Shown piece by piece: positions 34,446-43,052 of a stretch of 64,000 nt of DNA (position 1 is the first letter of the stretch; every line of letters begins with the position of its first letter). The stretch comes from Lewinellaceae bacterium (GTDB lineage: Bacteria; Bacteroidota; Bacteroidia; Chitinophagales; Saprospiraceae). The DNA is taken from the NCBI GenBank assembly GCA_020636255.1, contig JACJYE010000010.1, positions 62,001 to 126,000 of the forward strand, given 5' to 3'. A model generated the notes under the pieces. The model worked only from the letters and a program-made list of their open reading frames with translations, had not been told where the DNA came from and did no database searches. The translations under genes were made by a program, and so were the position numbers.

Positions 34446-35111
34446 TTAAGGTTCTATAAAACTATTTTCCAGAATGATAGCCGCTTGTGGGCCGGTGCAA
34501 AATAGCAAATCTAAAATACTCAAATTGGGCAAAAAACCATGTTTTTCTTCAAAAACCTGGGGGTAGAAAGCGGGAAGAAAATGAGGGTCGGGCTTTCCGC
34601 GGTGTGCTTTGGGGTGAATGGTGTCCCTAAGGCCGATGATGCCTCCGGGAGCCTCCGCAATATACGTTTCGGTTAGCAGTAAGCCTACGCTCAGGGGGAT
34701 CATCCCGCAAATGGCCTGAAGCAGGGCCCAGGAGAGCTCGAACAGGGTATCGTAGCGGCTTGTGAAGAAGGGGCTAAGCCTGTCGGCGTAGTGATCGAAA
34801 TACGGGGCGCTGCCATAAGCCGAGCGTATGCTTTGCCAATGCTGCTGGCGCCACGGTTCTTTATAGGCGATTCGGACGTCGCGTATCTGTTGCTGTTCGT
34901 TCTTGCCCTGTTGTAGCGGCACGGACAGCCGTAGCGGCCCGTTGGCGCCCACTATGTGGCAACGGTTCCGGTAACTGCCCTTTTGGTAGTGTTCCTGCTG
35001 TTCGATATAGACGGTAGGGTAGTGCGCCAGTTTGGAAAAGTACTGTATGCTGGGCAGATAGTGCAATTCCAGAAGCGCTGCTTCCTGCTGCGGCATGGTT
35101 CCGGCTTTCAT
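34446..35111 (-). CDS. WbqC family protein
   Basis: 221 residues matching WbqC-like proteins throughout: LLELHYLPSIQYFSKLAHY, IEQQEHYQKGSYRNRCHI, GPLRLSVPLQQGK, YGSAPYFDHYADRLSPFF and DTIHPK near the end. The family is often found near O-antigen and glycan genes, but its reaction is unproven. ATG 35111 is used; ATG 35096 would remove five residues. It lies 9 bases after the ARPP-1-like gene and 10 before the GTPase gene, so the three are probably co-transcribed. Confidence 0.9.
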   Translation of the reverse strand: MKAGTMPQQEAALLELHYLPSIQYFSKLAHYPTVYIEQQEHYQKGSYRNRCHIVGANGPLRLSVPLQQGKNEQQQIRDVRIAYKEPWRQQHWQSIRSAYGSAPYFDHYADRLSPFFTSRYDTLFELSWALLQAICGMIPLSVGLLLTETYIAEAPGGIIGLRDTIHPKAHRGKPDPHFLPAFYPQVFEEKHGFLPNLSILDLLFCTGPQAAIILENSFIEP

Positions 35112-35120
35112 GTTTTGCCG

Positions 35121-36125
35121 CTAGAACGATGTAAAATGCACCATCATCCCCCGGTATACGTATTTTGACTCCGGCTGGGGCGAAGGCTCCATGAAGTCCT
35201 TTAGCAGTTCTGCTGCGTAGTGTTCCATCCTGTTATCCGTAACTTCAACCGGGGCGCCGTAGGTGATGGCGTCGGTGATATAGCTGTGGAGCAGGGACGG
35301 GTACAATTTTTTGAAAAGGCCCGGGTGGGCGAAGATGTCGGCCCCGATCACATCATGCCCGCTGACGGCTACGACCCCTACCACATTTTCAGCATCGGCA
35401 AACTTATCTTCGAAAAAATGAAGGTAGGCATCACGCGAAGCCGTAAAGGAATCGGATTGTTCCAAAGCAGCGTAGGCGCCGGTAGCGGCCTGTGCATGGT
35501 GCGCCGAAGTGACCTGGCCGACCTTGTCCCACACTTCCTGCTGGTCTTTGCTATGTTTTACCGTTTGCCGTATACCGCTGGCGGCCACATTGTAATAGCC
35601 GGTAAAGGCATAGATGCGCTTGTTCTTTTCCGGCAGGTTGCCGTCTCCGTCTTCCTGATGGTTAGGGGCCCATCGTCCGGGCTCCACACAGAACACAGGG
35701 ATATCCGTGATGGTGCGAGGCGGGAACACCATATCCTGTGCAATGACGCGGTCCTGGTTGCCGCCTTGTACGATGTCGCCGGCCATCAGGAAGACGGTGT
35801 CGGTTGATTTATTCTGCACGGTCAGCGTATTGACGGCGGCTGCGTCCTCAAATCGTCCGTATGGCTTGTGCTCGGTTATACGAAAACGGCTGTTTTTGAT
35901 GGCTTCCGACAGGCTGATGTACTGTGCGGCCCGTTCGTTGCCTTTTATAAAACCCGCATCGGCAGTGATGGGGTAGAGGCGGAGGTTTTTGTAACTCAAT
36001 TCCGGTTTCACCTGGGTAAAGAGCGCAATGCCTGCTGTATCGGCAGCGTCAGCGGGGGCTGGCTGTTGCTGGCAGGCGAAGAACCCCATTAGCACGAGTA
36101 TGGCGAGAAGGCTAAGCTGTTTCAT
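35121..36125 (-). CDS. ARPP-1-like (DUF6569) lipoprotein
   Basis: 334 residues from ATG 36125, which opens a lipoprotein signal (LSLLAILVLMGFFAC). The frame reads further up to 36170 but without a signal. The body carries a pattern I recognise from ARPP-1/DUF6569 proteins: NLRLYPI, YISLSEAIKN, LTVQNKSTDTVFLMAGDIVQ, then GNQDRVIAQDMVFPP and FCVEPGRW. The biochemical role is unknown. First gene of the operon with the WbqC-like and GTPase genes. It is divergent from a membrane-protein gene, with 100 bases of shared upstream region. Confidence 0.82.
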   Translation of the reverse strand: MKQLSLLAILVLMGFFACQQQPAPADAADTAGIALFTQVKPELSYKNLRLYPITADAGFIKGNERAAQYISLSEAIKNSRFRITEHKPYGRFEDAAAVNTLTVQNKSTDTVFLMAGDIVQGGNQDRVIAQDMVFPPRTITDIPVFCVEPGRWAPNHQEDGDGNLPEKNKRIYAFTGYYNVAASGIRQTVKHSKDQQEVWDKVGQVTSAHHAQAATGAYAALEQSDSFTASRDAYLHFFEDKFADAENVVGVVAVSGHDVIGADIFAHPGLFKKLYPSLLHSYITDAITYGAPVEVTDNRMEHYAAELLKDFMEPSPQPESKYVYRGMMVHFTSF

Positions 36126-36149
36126 GAGCGCAGACGGTTTGTTTAACTG

Positions 36150-36157
36150 CAAATATA
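36150..36157 (-). promoter_or_regulatory. -7 box of the ARPP-1/WbqC/GTPase operon
   Basis: Reads TATATTTG on the - strand, an exact TAnnTTTG, 25 bases upstream of the ATG at 36125. Confidence 0.5.
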
Positions 36158-36196
36158 AGGGAATTGACAATGCAGTGCAGTATTCGAAGGGTTCCC

Positions 36197-36204
36197 TATC
36201 TTTG
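36197..36204 (+). promoter_or_regulatory. -7 box of the polytopic membrane protein gene
   Basis: TATCTTTG, exact TAnnTTTG, 22 bases before ATG 36226. It lies 39 bases from the opposing -7 box of the divergent operon. Confidence 0.5.
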
Positions 36205-36225
36205 CCGCCACAAACCCGATCCGGA

Positions 36226-37692
36226 ATGAGCTTTCAAAAGCACCTGTTTTATGCCATAGCTGCCATCCTCTTCCTGGCTAACGTGCTGGTGATGAACGAT
36301 TATACTTCCTTATGGGATGGGGCGGAAACCTGGGTTTACTGGCAGGCCCTGCAAGGAGCGCAGGTGAAGGCCCTGCCCGAGGCCATTCTATCCTTGGTTT
36401 ATCAGCATGGCTTTTTCTGGTTTCGGCTGCCCGGCGCGATGCTATTGCTCATCGCTTTTCCTGTTTTTGCCTGGGCTACCGGAAGGTTGTGGGGAAAGGA
36501 AACGGTTTTGGGCACGCTGCTGGTGCTGGCAGCCTCCCTGTTCGTGCCCAACCTTGCCAAGCTGGCCTCCGGCGATGTGTGGGCGCTGGTGCTGCAATGG
36601 CTGGCCTATGCGGCTTTGCTGCGCTATCTGAAACAGCCCCGGCTGCTCTGGCAACTCATGTTTTACCTGCTCTTTTTCCTCGCTGTCTGGGTGCAGGCTA
36701 TCCAATCCCTCGTTTTTTTGGTGGGTTATTCCGTCTACCTCTATTTTGCCCATCCTCAGGGGCGCAACCTCCAACGCCTTCAACCCTGGCTTGCCGGCCC
36801 GGCGGTGGCGGCCGTTTTGTATTTTGCGGGTGTACTTGATCTTGATGATCAGGGTTTTATGTTTGGGTTTCGCACGGGGAGGTACCTGTTGTGGAACTTC
36901 ATCGGCCTTTTGCCTTTCTGGGGGTTCTGGATGGCAGGCCTGTGGGAAAGCATAACCCGCGCGCGGAAAGGGGAGGAGCTGGCCCGCATCAACCTGGGGG
37001 CAGTGATCTTTGCTTTATTGGGGCATTCTCTTGCCTTGCAGGGTATTCTGGCGCTGCTGGTTGCCAAGCAATGGCAGGCGTATTCCCGGCCCGCTTACCC
37101 ACACAAACCTATCGTGCTTGCAGGAGCCGTATTGCATCTGGTTGGTATCCTTTTTGCAGCTATCCTGCTGCTGATCGCCGGCTTTCACGAATTTGGGCCT
37201 GTAGGGTTTCGTGCTGCCGCGGCTGCTGCAGGGCCTTATTGGGTGCTCAGCTTTGTGGGGGTCGTCGGGCTTCTGGGGGGGCGACGTCGTTATATGGCCG
37301 GTGGGCCGGTATTGGCAGGCCTACTGGTAACCACTTTTTTCTGGTTGCAACTTAACCCTTTGTTGGAGAGCCGGCGCTCGTGGCCCGAACAGCTGGTTAG
37401 CAAAGCTGTATCGCAAGTGCAGCAGGCCCGCGGTATGGCTTGTCTGGTGATAAGCCCGGTTAGTGAACCTGTTCCGAAACTGGCGGCCTACGCCCTGGAA
37501 GCTTTTCCTGCAACCGAATGGGTGAACACGGAATCGGCGGCGCGCGCCAGTCTGGAGTCACTGCATAATACGGTAGTGTTCATGCCGGAGGAGTGGGCAA
37601 AAAAGCTGGCTCCTGGCAAAGAAATAACAGCCAGGGCAGAGGGCTGGGACGATCGCCTGAAAGGCAGGGTGTATGTCTTGCTGTTGTATTAA
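36226..37692 (+). CDS. Polytopic membrane protein, glycosyltransferase-like topology
   Basis: 488 residues from ATG 36226. The longer frame from 36028 overlaps the divergent gene and its promoter. About ten to eleven hydrophobic helices are spread over residues 5-400 (for example LLLIAFPVFAWATGRLW, LVFLVGYSVYLYF and ILFAAILLLIAGF), with a soluble C-terminal part of about 90 residues. A DxxE-like acidic pair after the first helix (DYTSLWDGAETWVYWQAL) recalls GT-C glycosyltransferases of the ArnT/PMT type. I cannot confirm the family. Function is left open. Confidence 0.8.
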   Translation: MSFQKHLFYAIAAILFLANVLVMNDYTSLWDGAETWVYWQALQGAQVKALPEAILSLVYQHGFFWFRLPGAMLLLIAFPVFAWATGRLWGKETVLGTLLVLAASLFVPNLAKLASGDVWALVLQWLAYAALLRYLKQPRLLWQLMFYLLFFLAVWVQAIQSLVFLVGYSVYLYFAHPQGRNLQRLQPWLAGPAVAAVLYFAGVLDLDDQGFMFGFRTGRYLLWNFIGLLPFWGFWMAGLWESITRARKGEELARINLGAVIFALLGHSLALQGILALLVAKQWQAYSRPAYPHKPIVLAGAVLHLVGILFAAILLLIAGFHEFGPVGFRAAAAAAGPYWVLSFVGVVGLLGGRRRYMAGGPVLAGLLVTTFFWLQLNPLLESRRSWPEQLVSKAVSQVQQARGMACLVISPVSEPVPKLAAYALEAFPATEWVNTESAARASLESLHNTVVFMPEEWAKKLAPGKEITARAEGWDDRLKGRVYVLLLY

Positions 37693-37823
37693 AATGAGCT
37701 TCGGAAAACCAGATACAGTAAGATCAGGAGTGCCAGCGTAGCTATGACAACGACGGTCATGAATTTTTTGGCATCCCGCTTATCCTGTTTTTCCAGCCTT
37801 CTTTGTTTTCTGGACTTTGTCAT
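37689..37823 (-). CDS. 44-residue single-span membrane protein
   Basis: Read on the - strand from ATG 37823, this small ORF encodes a basic N-terminus (KSRKQRRLEKQDKRDAKKF) followed by one hydrophobic helix (MTVVVIATLALLILLYLVF) and RSSF. Its stop overlaps the stop of the convergent membrane-protein gene by two bases. The positive-inside layout predicts a cytoplasmic N-terminus. Small basic/TM proteins like this are common in Bacteroidota but have no known function. There is no clear promoter. Coding status rests on composition alone. Confidence 0.6.
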   Translation of the reverse strand: MTKSRKQRRLEKQDKRDAKKFMTVVVIATLALLILLYLVFRSSF

Positions 37824-37937
37824 TGGCCATTCATTTTTATCCGTAAATATTACAAATTCAGCTTTGTTATAGTAAAAATTATTGCGGATAATTTTGCCTT
37901 TGTTTTATGCTAGCCCACGCCGGCGTAATGCACTTTT

Positions 37938-37969
37938 TTGTACAAACAGGCCCCTTTTTCTTACTTTTG
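37938..37969 (+). promoter_or_regulatory. Bacteroidota-type promoter of glmM
   Basis: TTG at 37938-37940, a 21-base spacer and TACTTTTG at 37962-37969 give a full match to the Bacteroidota consensus. Transcription should begin near 37976, inside repeat copy 4. Confidence 0.7.
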
Positions 37970-37973
37970 CACA

Positions 37974-37996
37974 AGAGCTTGTCTGGAGGAAGCTCT
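37974..37996. repeat. GAGCTTGTTTGGAGG palindromic repeat, copy 4 (shortened)
   Basis: AGAGCTTGTCTGGAGG followed directly by AAGCTCT. The loop and most of the right arm are missing, leaving 6-7 bases of outer stem. It forms the 5' leader of glmM. Confidence 0.65.
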
Positions 37997-38019
37997 AAAC
38001 CATCAAAATACCAACTACC

Positions 38020-39408
38020 TTGGCACTGATCAAATCGATTTCCGGAATTCGGGGCACCATAGGAGGCCTTGCCGGTGACAACCTTACCCCTCAGGATATT
38101 GTGGAATGCACCGCTGCTTTTGGTTTTTGGGTGCTACAAAACGGTGGCGCTCCCCGGGTGGTGATCGGCCGCGACGGGCGCATTTCCGGGCCGATGGTAA
38201 GCCAGATCGTGGCGTCTACCCTGATGGGCCTGGGCATTCAGGTAACTGACCTTGGGCTTACGACTACGCCGACCGTCGAAATGGCCGTGGCCATGGAGGG
38301 CGCCGGCGCGGGCATCATCATCACTGCCAGCCATAACCCCGCTGAATGGAACGCGCTGAAATTCCTGAACCACAAGGGCGAGTTCATTTCCCAGGCCGAT
38401 GGAGAGGCGTTGCTGGCTCTTATCGACAGCGGACGTATTGATTACGCACCGGTGGAGAAGCTGGGCGCCTATCGCCAGGCGGAAGGTTATCTGGAAAAAC
38501 ATATCGACGCTATACTCGAACTGCCTTTCGTTGATGCGGATGCGGTGCGCCGCAAAGCTTATAAAGTGGCCGTCGACTGCATCAACAGCAGCGGGGCTGT
38601 GGCGATGCCCGCACTGCTGCACCGGTTGGGGTGCGAGGCCATACTGCTCAACAGCGAACCCCATGGCAGGTTCGCACACAACCCGGAGCCCCTGCCTCAG
38701 CACCTGCAGGGCCTCTGCAAGGCCGTTGTAGAACACGGCGCTGCCCTCGGCGCCGCCGTCGACCCTGATGTGGACCGCCTGGCTTTTGTCTGTGAAGACG
38801 GCGCTTTGTTCGGAGAGGAATACACTCTGGTCGCTGTGGCCGATTACATCTTGCAGCACCAACCTGGAAATACCGTTTCCAACCTGTCGTCTACGCGCGC
38901 CCTGCGCGATGTGACGCAAGGCAGGGGCGGGCAATACTTTGCCAGCGCGGTGGGAGAGGTGAACGTGGTGAACAAGATGAAAGAAGTGAACGCAGTAATC
39001 GGCGGCGAAGGCAATGGCGGCATTATCCTGCCTGGCCTGCACTATGGCAGGGATGCCCTGGCCGGGCTGGCCATTTTTCTGACCTACCTTGCAACGAGCG
39101 GGCAGACAGCTTCCGCCCTGCGTGCCACTTACCCAGACTATTACATGGTAAAAGATAAGATCGCACTTACGCCGGATATCGATATTGAAAGGCTGCTGGC
39201 GCAGCTGGAGCAACGCTTCAGCAATGAAGACTACAATACTATCGACGGCCTGAAGATCGATTTCGAACGGGGCTGGGTGCACCTTCGAAAATCCAATACT
39301 GAACCGATCATCCGCATCTATTCGGAAGGCCCAAGCCCGGAAGCTGCTCAGGAACTGGCCAACAGGATGAAGGCTGAAGCTGATGCGGTTTTAGGGCATA
39401 AAGCATAA
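38020..39408 (+). CDS. glmM: Phosphoglucosamine mutase / phosphomannomutase family
   Basis: 462 residues starting with TTG 38020 (MALIKSISGIRGTIGG), which fits the Bacteroidota family N-terminus and the promoter 50 bases upstream. It is an alpha-D-phosphohexomutase: active serine S104 in TASHNP, metal-binding loop DPDVDRLAF, sugar loop GEGNGG, and the phosphate loop RKSNTEPIIRIYSE. GlmM makes glucosamine-1-phosphate for peptidoglycan and LPS. In Bacteroidota one or two enzymes of this family may also serve other sugars, so substrate assignment is tentative. The next gene is 29 bases downstream. Confidence 0.9.
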   Translation: MALIKSISGIRGTIGGLAGDNLTPQDIVECTAAFGFWVLQNGGAPRVVIGRDGRISGPMVSQIVASTLMGLGIQVTDLGLTTTPTVEMAVAMEGAGAGIIITASHNPAEWNALKFLNHKGEFISQADGEALLALIDSGRIDYAPVEKLGAYRQAEGYLEKHIDAILELPFVDADAVRRKAYKVAVDCINSSGAVAMPALLHRLGCEAILLNSEPHGRFAHNPEPLPQHLQGLCKAVVEHGAALGAAVDPDVDRLAFVCEDGALFGEEYTLVAVADYILQHQPGNTVSNLSSTRALRDVTQGRGGQYFASAVGEVNVVNKMKEVNAVIGGEGNGGIILPGLHYGRDALAGLAIFLTYLATSGQTASALRATYPDYYMVKDKIALTPDIDIERLLAQLEQRFSNEDYNTIDGLKIDFERGWVHLRKSNTEPIIRIYSEGPSPEAAQELANRMKAEADAVLGHKA

Positions 39409-39437
39409 TTCCCTGCTTTCCAAAGAAATCATTAAAT

Positions 39438-40958
39438 ATGGAAGCTCTGACCAATATTTCTGGTAAACAAGCCGAAACACAGGCCTCTCTGGAGCAATAT
39501 TTCGAACCGTTCCGGCAAAAGATCATAGGCTATGAACAAATGTTCGAAACGCCTTTCGGGCCTAAACGGATCGTTTATGCCGACTGGACGGCGAGCGGGC
39601 GCATGTACGAACCCATCGAGCGCATCCTTTCTGAAGACGTGGCGCCCTACGTTGGCAATACCCACACAGAGACTACCGTGACGGGGTCTACTATGACCAC
39701 CGCCTATCATCACGCCAAGGAGATCATCAAACGGCATGTGGGCGCCAGCCGGCGCGACGTGCTTATTTCCTCCAATTCGGGTATGACAGGCGTAGTCAAC
39801 AAATTTCAAAGGATATTAGGGCTTAAGGTCCACGAAAAATATACGGATAAGGTAATCCTGCCGGTCGAAGAACGCCCTGTGGTGTTTGTTACCCACATGG
39901 AACACCATTCCAACCAGACATCCTGGCTGGAAACCCTGGCGGAAGTCGTTGTCATCCCTCCTACGGAAGACGGGCGCGTGGACCTCGATGCCCTGGAGTC
40001 TATGCTGGGTAACTACCAGTGCCGTAAGCTTAAGATCGGTGCCGTTACCTCCTGTTCCAACGTAACGGGGATCAAAACCCCCTATTACAAAATCGCGGAG
40101 ATCATGCACCGCCACGGCGGTTTGTGTTTTGTCGATTTCGCCTGCTCTGCACCCTATATCGAGATCAATATGCGGCCCGAGAACGAGCTGCAACACCTTG
40201 ACGCCATCTATTTTTCACCACATAAATTCCTCGGCGGCCCGGGGGCTACTGGCATCCTTATATTTGATGCCAGCCTGTATACCAACCGCGTGCCCGACAA
40301 CCCCGGTGGCGGCACGGTCGACTGGACCAACCCCTGGGGCGGCCATAAATACCTCGACGAGATAGAAGCCCGCGAAGACGGCGGAACGCCTGCTTTTATG
40401 CAGACTATCAGGGTAGCCTTGTGCATCCGCCTGAAGGAAAAGATGGGGGTGGAGAACATCCTTAGCCGCGAGGAAGCCATGCTGGCCCGCATCTGGCATC
40501 GCCTGGATAAATTGCCAAGGCTGCACATCCTGGCCGATAATATCAGGCAGCGGCTGGGCGTCGTTTCTTTTTATATTGAAGGGCTGCATTACAACCTGGG
40601 CGTGAAGCTGCTCAACGACCGCTTCGGCGTGCAGATGCGTGGAGGCTGCTCCTGTGCCGGTACCTACGGGCACTACCTGCTTCACGTTTCCCAGCAGCAC
40701 TCCAAGTCCATCACCGACAAGATCAACCTGGGCGACCTGTCGGACAAACCAGGCTGGATACGCATGTCTATCCACCCCACTATGACGGATGCCGAACTAG
40801 ACTACGTACTCGACGCCCTGGAAGCCGTTTACCACAACTATCAGGAGTGGTCGAAAGACTACGCGTACAATACGCATACCAATGAATTCAATTACAAAAA
40901 CCAGCCCGGCCACGAATCGGGCCTGGTAGAAGGATGGTTTGCCCCCGAGTTACTCTAA
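39438..40958 (+). CDS. Class V aminotransferase / cysteine-desulfurase-like PLP enzyme, long form
   Basis: 506 residues of the NifS/CsdA fold with PLP lysine K263 in YFSPHKFLGGPG, cofactor aspartate in CFVDFACSAPY, substrate-side EHHSNQTSW, and a cysteine pair C404/C406 in RGGCSCAGTYGHYL. It is about 100 residues longer than normal cysteine desulfurases, with an N-terminal region (ADWTASGRMYEPIE) and a C-terminal tail of about 60 residues after the usual end. The substrate is not known. Close neighbour of glmM (29 bases) and of a second class V enzyme gene (125 bases, with an inverted repeat in between). Confidence 0.88.
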   Translation: MEALTNISGKQAETQASLEQYFEPFRQKIIGYEQMFETPFGPKRIVYADWTASGRMYEPIERILSEDVAPYVGNTHTETTVTGSTMTTAYHHAKEIIKRHVGASRRDVLISSNSGMTGVVNKFQRILGLKVHEKYTDKVILPVEERPVVFVTHMEHHSNQTSWLETLAEVVVIPPTEDGRVDLDALESMLGNYQCRKLKIGAVTSCSNVTGIKTPYYKIAEIMHRHGGLCFVDFACSAPYIEINMRPENELQHLDAIYFSPHKFLGGPGATGILIFDASLYTNRVPDNPGGGTVDWTNPWGGHKYLDEIEAREDGGTPAFMQTIRVALCIRLKEKMGVENILSREEAMLARIWHRLDKLPRLHILADNIRQRLGVVSFYIEGLHYNLGVKLLNDRFGVQMRGGCSCAGTYGHYLLHVSQQHSKSITDKINLGDLSDKPGWIRMSIHPTMTDAELDYVLDALEAVYHNYQEWSKDYAYNTHTNEFNYKNQPGHESGLVEGWFAPELL

Positions 40959-40960
40959 CT

Positions 40961-41040
40961 CGTACCTCCAATCTTCTGGTTGGAGCAGGAATAAATTGCA
41001 GGCTTATCCTATCTACTCCGACCAGAAAACCGGAGGTACG
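40961..41040. repeat. Inverted repeat with 25-base arms
   Basis: Left arm 40961-40985 (begins CGTACCTCC, ends TGGTTGGAG) and right arm 41016-41040 (begins CTCCGACCAG, ends GGAGGTACG) match at 21 of 25 positions. All four mismatches are transitions. The loop is 30 bases. It begins three bases after the stop of the upstream gene and ends 43 before the next ATG. It could be a terminator/processing hairpin or a relic of a mobile repeat. No second copy was seen in the window. Confidence 0.8.
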
Positions 41041-41083
41041 GGGCGCCCCGTATTCCCAATATCCAGTTTAAAATAATAATACC

Positions 41084-42214
41084 ATGCCCCGCATATATTT
41101 CGACAATGCCGCGACCACGCCCATAGCTCCTGAAGTCATCGACGTCATGACGGAGGCTATGCGCGAGAAATTTGGGAACCCTTCATCCATCCATGCCGAG
41201 GGGCGTATGGCCCGCGCTGCTATCGAGCAGGCGCGCAAGGAGGTGGCCCACTATCTCGGCGCATCTATCGGTGAGATATTCTTCACCAGCGGCGGCACCG
41301 AATCGAACAATATGGCCCTGAAAAATGCCGTGCGCGACCTCGGAGTGCGGCGTATCATTTCTTCCCCCATCGAGCATCATTGCGTACTGCATTCCATGGA
41401 TACGCTTGAGCGACTGGGGCAGGTGGAAGTAGTTTACGTCCGGCTCGACGAAAAGGGTAGGGTGGATATGGCCCATCTCGAAGCACTTCTGCAGGCTGAT
41501 GCTGCCAAAACCATGGTATCGCTCATGCATTCCAACAACGAGGTCGGCACGATGATAAACCTGGAAGAGGTGGGAGCTTTGTGCCGGCAGTACGGCGCCC
41601 TCTTCCATTCGGATACGGTGCAGACAATTGGTTATTTTCCTATCGATGTTTCTCGCTCGCCGATCAATTTTCTCTCCGGCGCCGCCCACAAATTCCATGG
41701 CCCCAAAGGCGTGGGCTTTGTTTACATCAATGGCGACAACATCATAAAACCATATCTGGACGGTGGCTCGCAGGAGCGCAATATGCGCGGTGGTACGGAG
41801 AATATCTACGGCATCCTCGGCCTGGCAAAAGCGCTTAGCCTGGCCTACGAAAAGCTCGAAAGCCGCCGTGCGCAAACCACGGCCGTGCGCGATTACCTGC
41901 GCCGGCAACTTGACGCCAACTTTGACAACCTCAAGTACAACGGAGACCCCGACAACGGGCATTACAAGCTGCTCAGCGTGGCCTTCCCGCCCTCTCCCAA
42001 AGCGGGCCTGTTACTGCTCAACCTCGACATCGCCGGCATCAGCGCTTCCGGTGGCAGCGCTTGCAGCTCCGGCGCCGACGCAGGCTCCCACGTCATCGCT
42101 GCCCTCGACGGCAACTCTGACAGGCGCACGATACGCTTTTCATTTTCACACCATAACACGAAAGAAGAGGTGGATATGGTGGTAGGGAAATTGCGGGAGA
42201 TATTGGGTGCGTAG
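41084..42214 (+). CDS. Cysteine desulfurase (NifS/IscS-like)
   Basis: 376 residues with the classical layout: YFDNAATTPIAPEV at the N-terminus, FTSGGTESNNMALKNAV, cofactor aspartate/histidine in FHSDTVQTIG, PLP lysine K203 in GAAHKFHGPKG, and catalytic cysteine C327 in SGGSACSSGAD. It takes sulfur from cysteine for Fe-S cluster or thio-modification. There is no IscU or SufE gene beside it. The symbol is left open because IscS, NifS and the Bacteroidota type are not separable by eye. The start is ATG 41084. Confidence 0.93.
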   Translation: MPRIYFDNAATTPIAPEVIDVMTEAMREKFGNPSSIHAEGRMARAAIEQARKEVAHYLGASIGEIFFTSGGTESNNMALKNAVRDLGVRRIISSPIEHHCVLHSMDTLERLGQVEVVYVRLDEKGRVDMAHLEALLQADAAKTMVSLMHSNNEVGTMINLEEVGALCRQYGALFHSDTVQTIGYFPIDVSRSPINFLSGAAHKFHGPKGVGFVYINGDNIIKPYLDGGSQERNMRGGTENIYGILGLAKALSLAYEKLESRRAQTTAVRDYLRRQLDANFDNLKYNGDPDNGHYKLLSVAFPPSPKAGLLLLNLDIAGISASGGSACSSGADAGSHVIAALDGNSDRRTIRFSFSHHNTKEEVDMVVGKLREILGA

Positions 42215-42223
42215 CATAACAGT

Positions 42224-42883
42224 TTATCCCCTTTCCCCAAAGATCAGGCTCCCGATCCGCACCATAGTACTCCCTTCCTCGATGGCGATCTCATAATCGC
42301 CCGACATGCCCATGGAAATTTCCCGGAAATAGTCCTTATCAGCGAAATAGGCAGATTTGAGTTGATCGAAGAACTGTTTCAGCCCCCTGAATTCCAGATG
42401 GGTCTGGGTTTCGTCTTCGGTAAACGTACCGATACCCATCACCCCGCAGATGCGTATGTTTTTCAGGGCTTTGAATTCAGGGCTTTGAAGCATCGCTTCA
42501 ACCTCCTCATAGGTGAACCCATATTTGCTCTCCTCCTCTGCGATCCTGATCTCGAGCAGGCAGTCGATCACCCGCCCGTTCTTTCCGGCCTGTTTATCGA
42601 TCTCCTTCAGCACTTTGAAGCTGTCCACCGATTCGATCATGGCCACAAAAGGGGTTACGTATTTTACTTTGTTGGTTTGCAGGTGCCCGATGAGATGCCA
42701 TTCGATGTCTTTGGGCAGTTGCTCGTATTTGGCGGCGAGTTCCTGGACGATATTTTCTCCGAAAACGCGTTGGCCCTGGTTGTAAATTTCCATGACCTGC
42801 TCAACGGGTTTTGTTTTGGAGACGGCTACGAGCCGGATTCGTGAATCATGAAGTTCTTTGAGGAGGTTCTGTACGGCAATCAT
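42224..42883 (-). CDS. YggS/PROSC family PLP homeostasis protein
   Basis: 219 residues from ATG 42883; the frame extends to 42952 but lacks conserved sequence. It is a fold-III PLP protein with lysine K23 in VAVSKTKP, GENIVQE, HLIGHLQTNKVKY, GVMGIGT and SMGMSGDYEIAIEEGSTMVR. This family buffers pyridoxal phosphate in the cell. It is convergent with the cysteine desulfurase gene, 9 bases between stops. Confidence 0.95.
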   Translation of the reverse strand: MIAVQNLLKELHDSRIRLVAVSKTKPVEQVMEIYNQGQRVFGENIVQELAAKYEQLPKDIEWHLIGHLQTNKVKYVTPFVAMIESVDSFKVLKEIDKQAGKNGRVIDCLLEIRIAEEESKYGFTYEEVEAMLQSPEFKALKNIRICGVMGIGTFTEDETQTHLEFRGLKQFFDQLKSAYFADKDYFREISMGMSGDYEIAIEEGSTMVRIGSLIFGERG

Positions 42884-43052
42884 AGTGCAGATTATTGGTT
42901 TTTCTAAATGGGTAACACCGGGCCTGCCGTCTAAGTTGAAGGCTATCAGCAATGGCTTTTTGACAATCCTTTAACGCCCTTGGCGGTAATAAACCAATTG
43001 CCTGGCCCGTTAGCAGCACAATAGCACATCCCTTCATTCAAAACCTGTTGCC

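Noticed and set aside
38134..39282. - strand ORF of 382 codons
   Set aside because: It is the shadow of glmM, whose motifs and promoter are clear.
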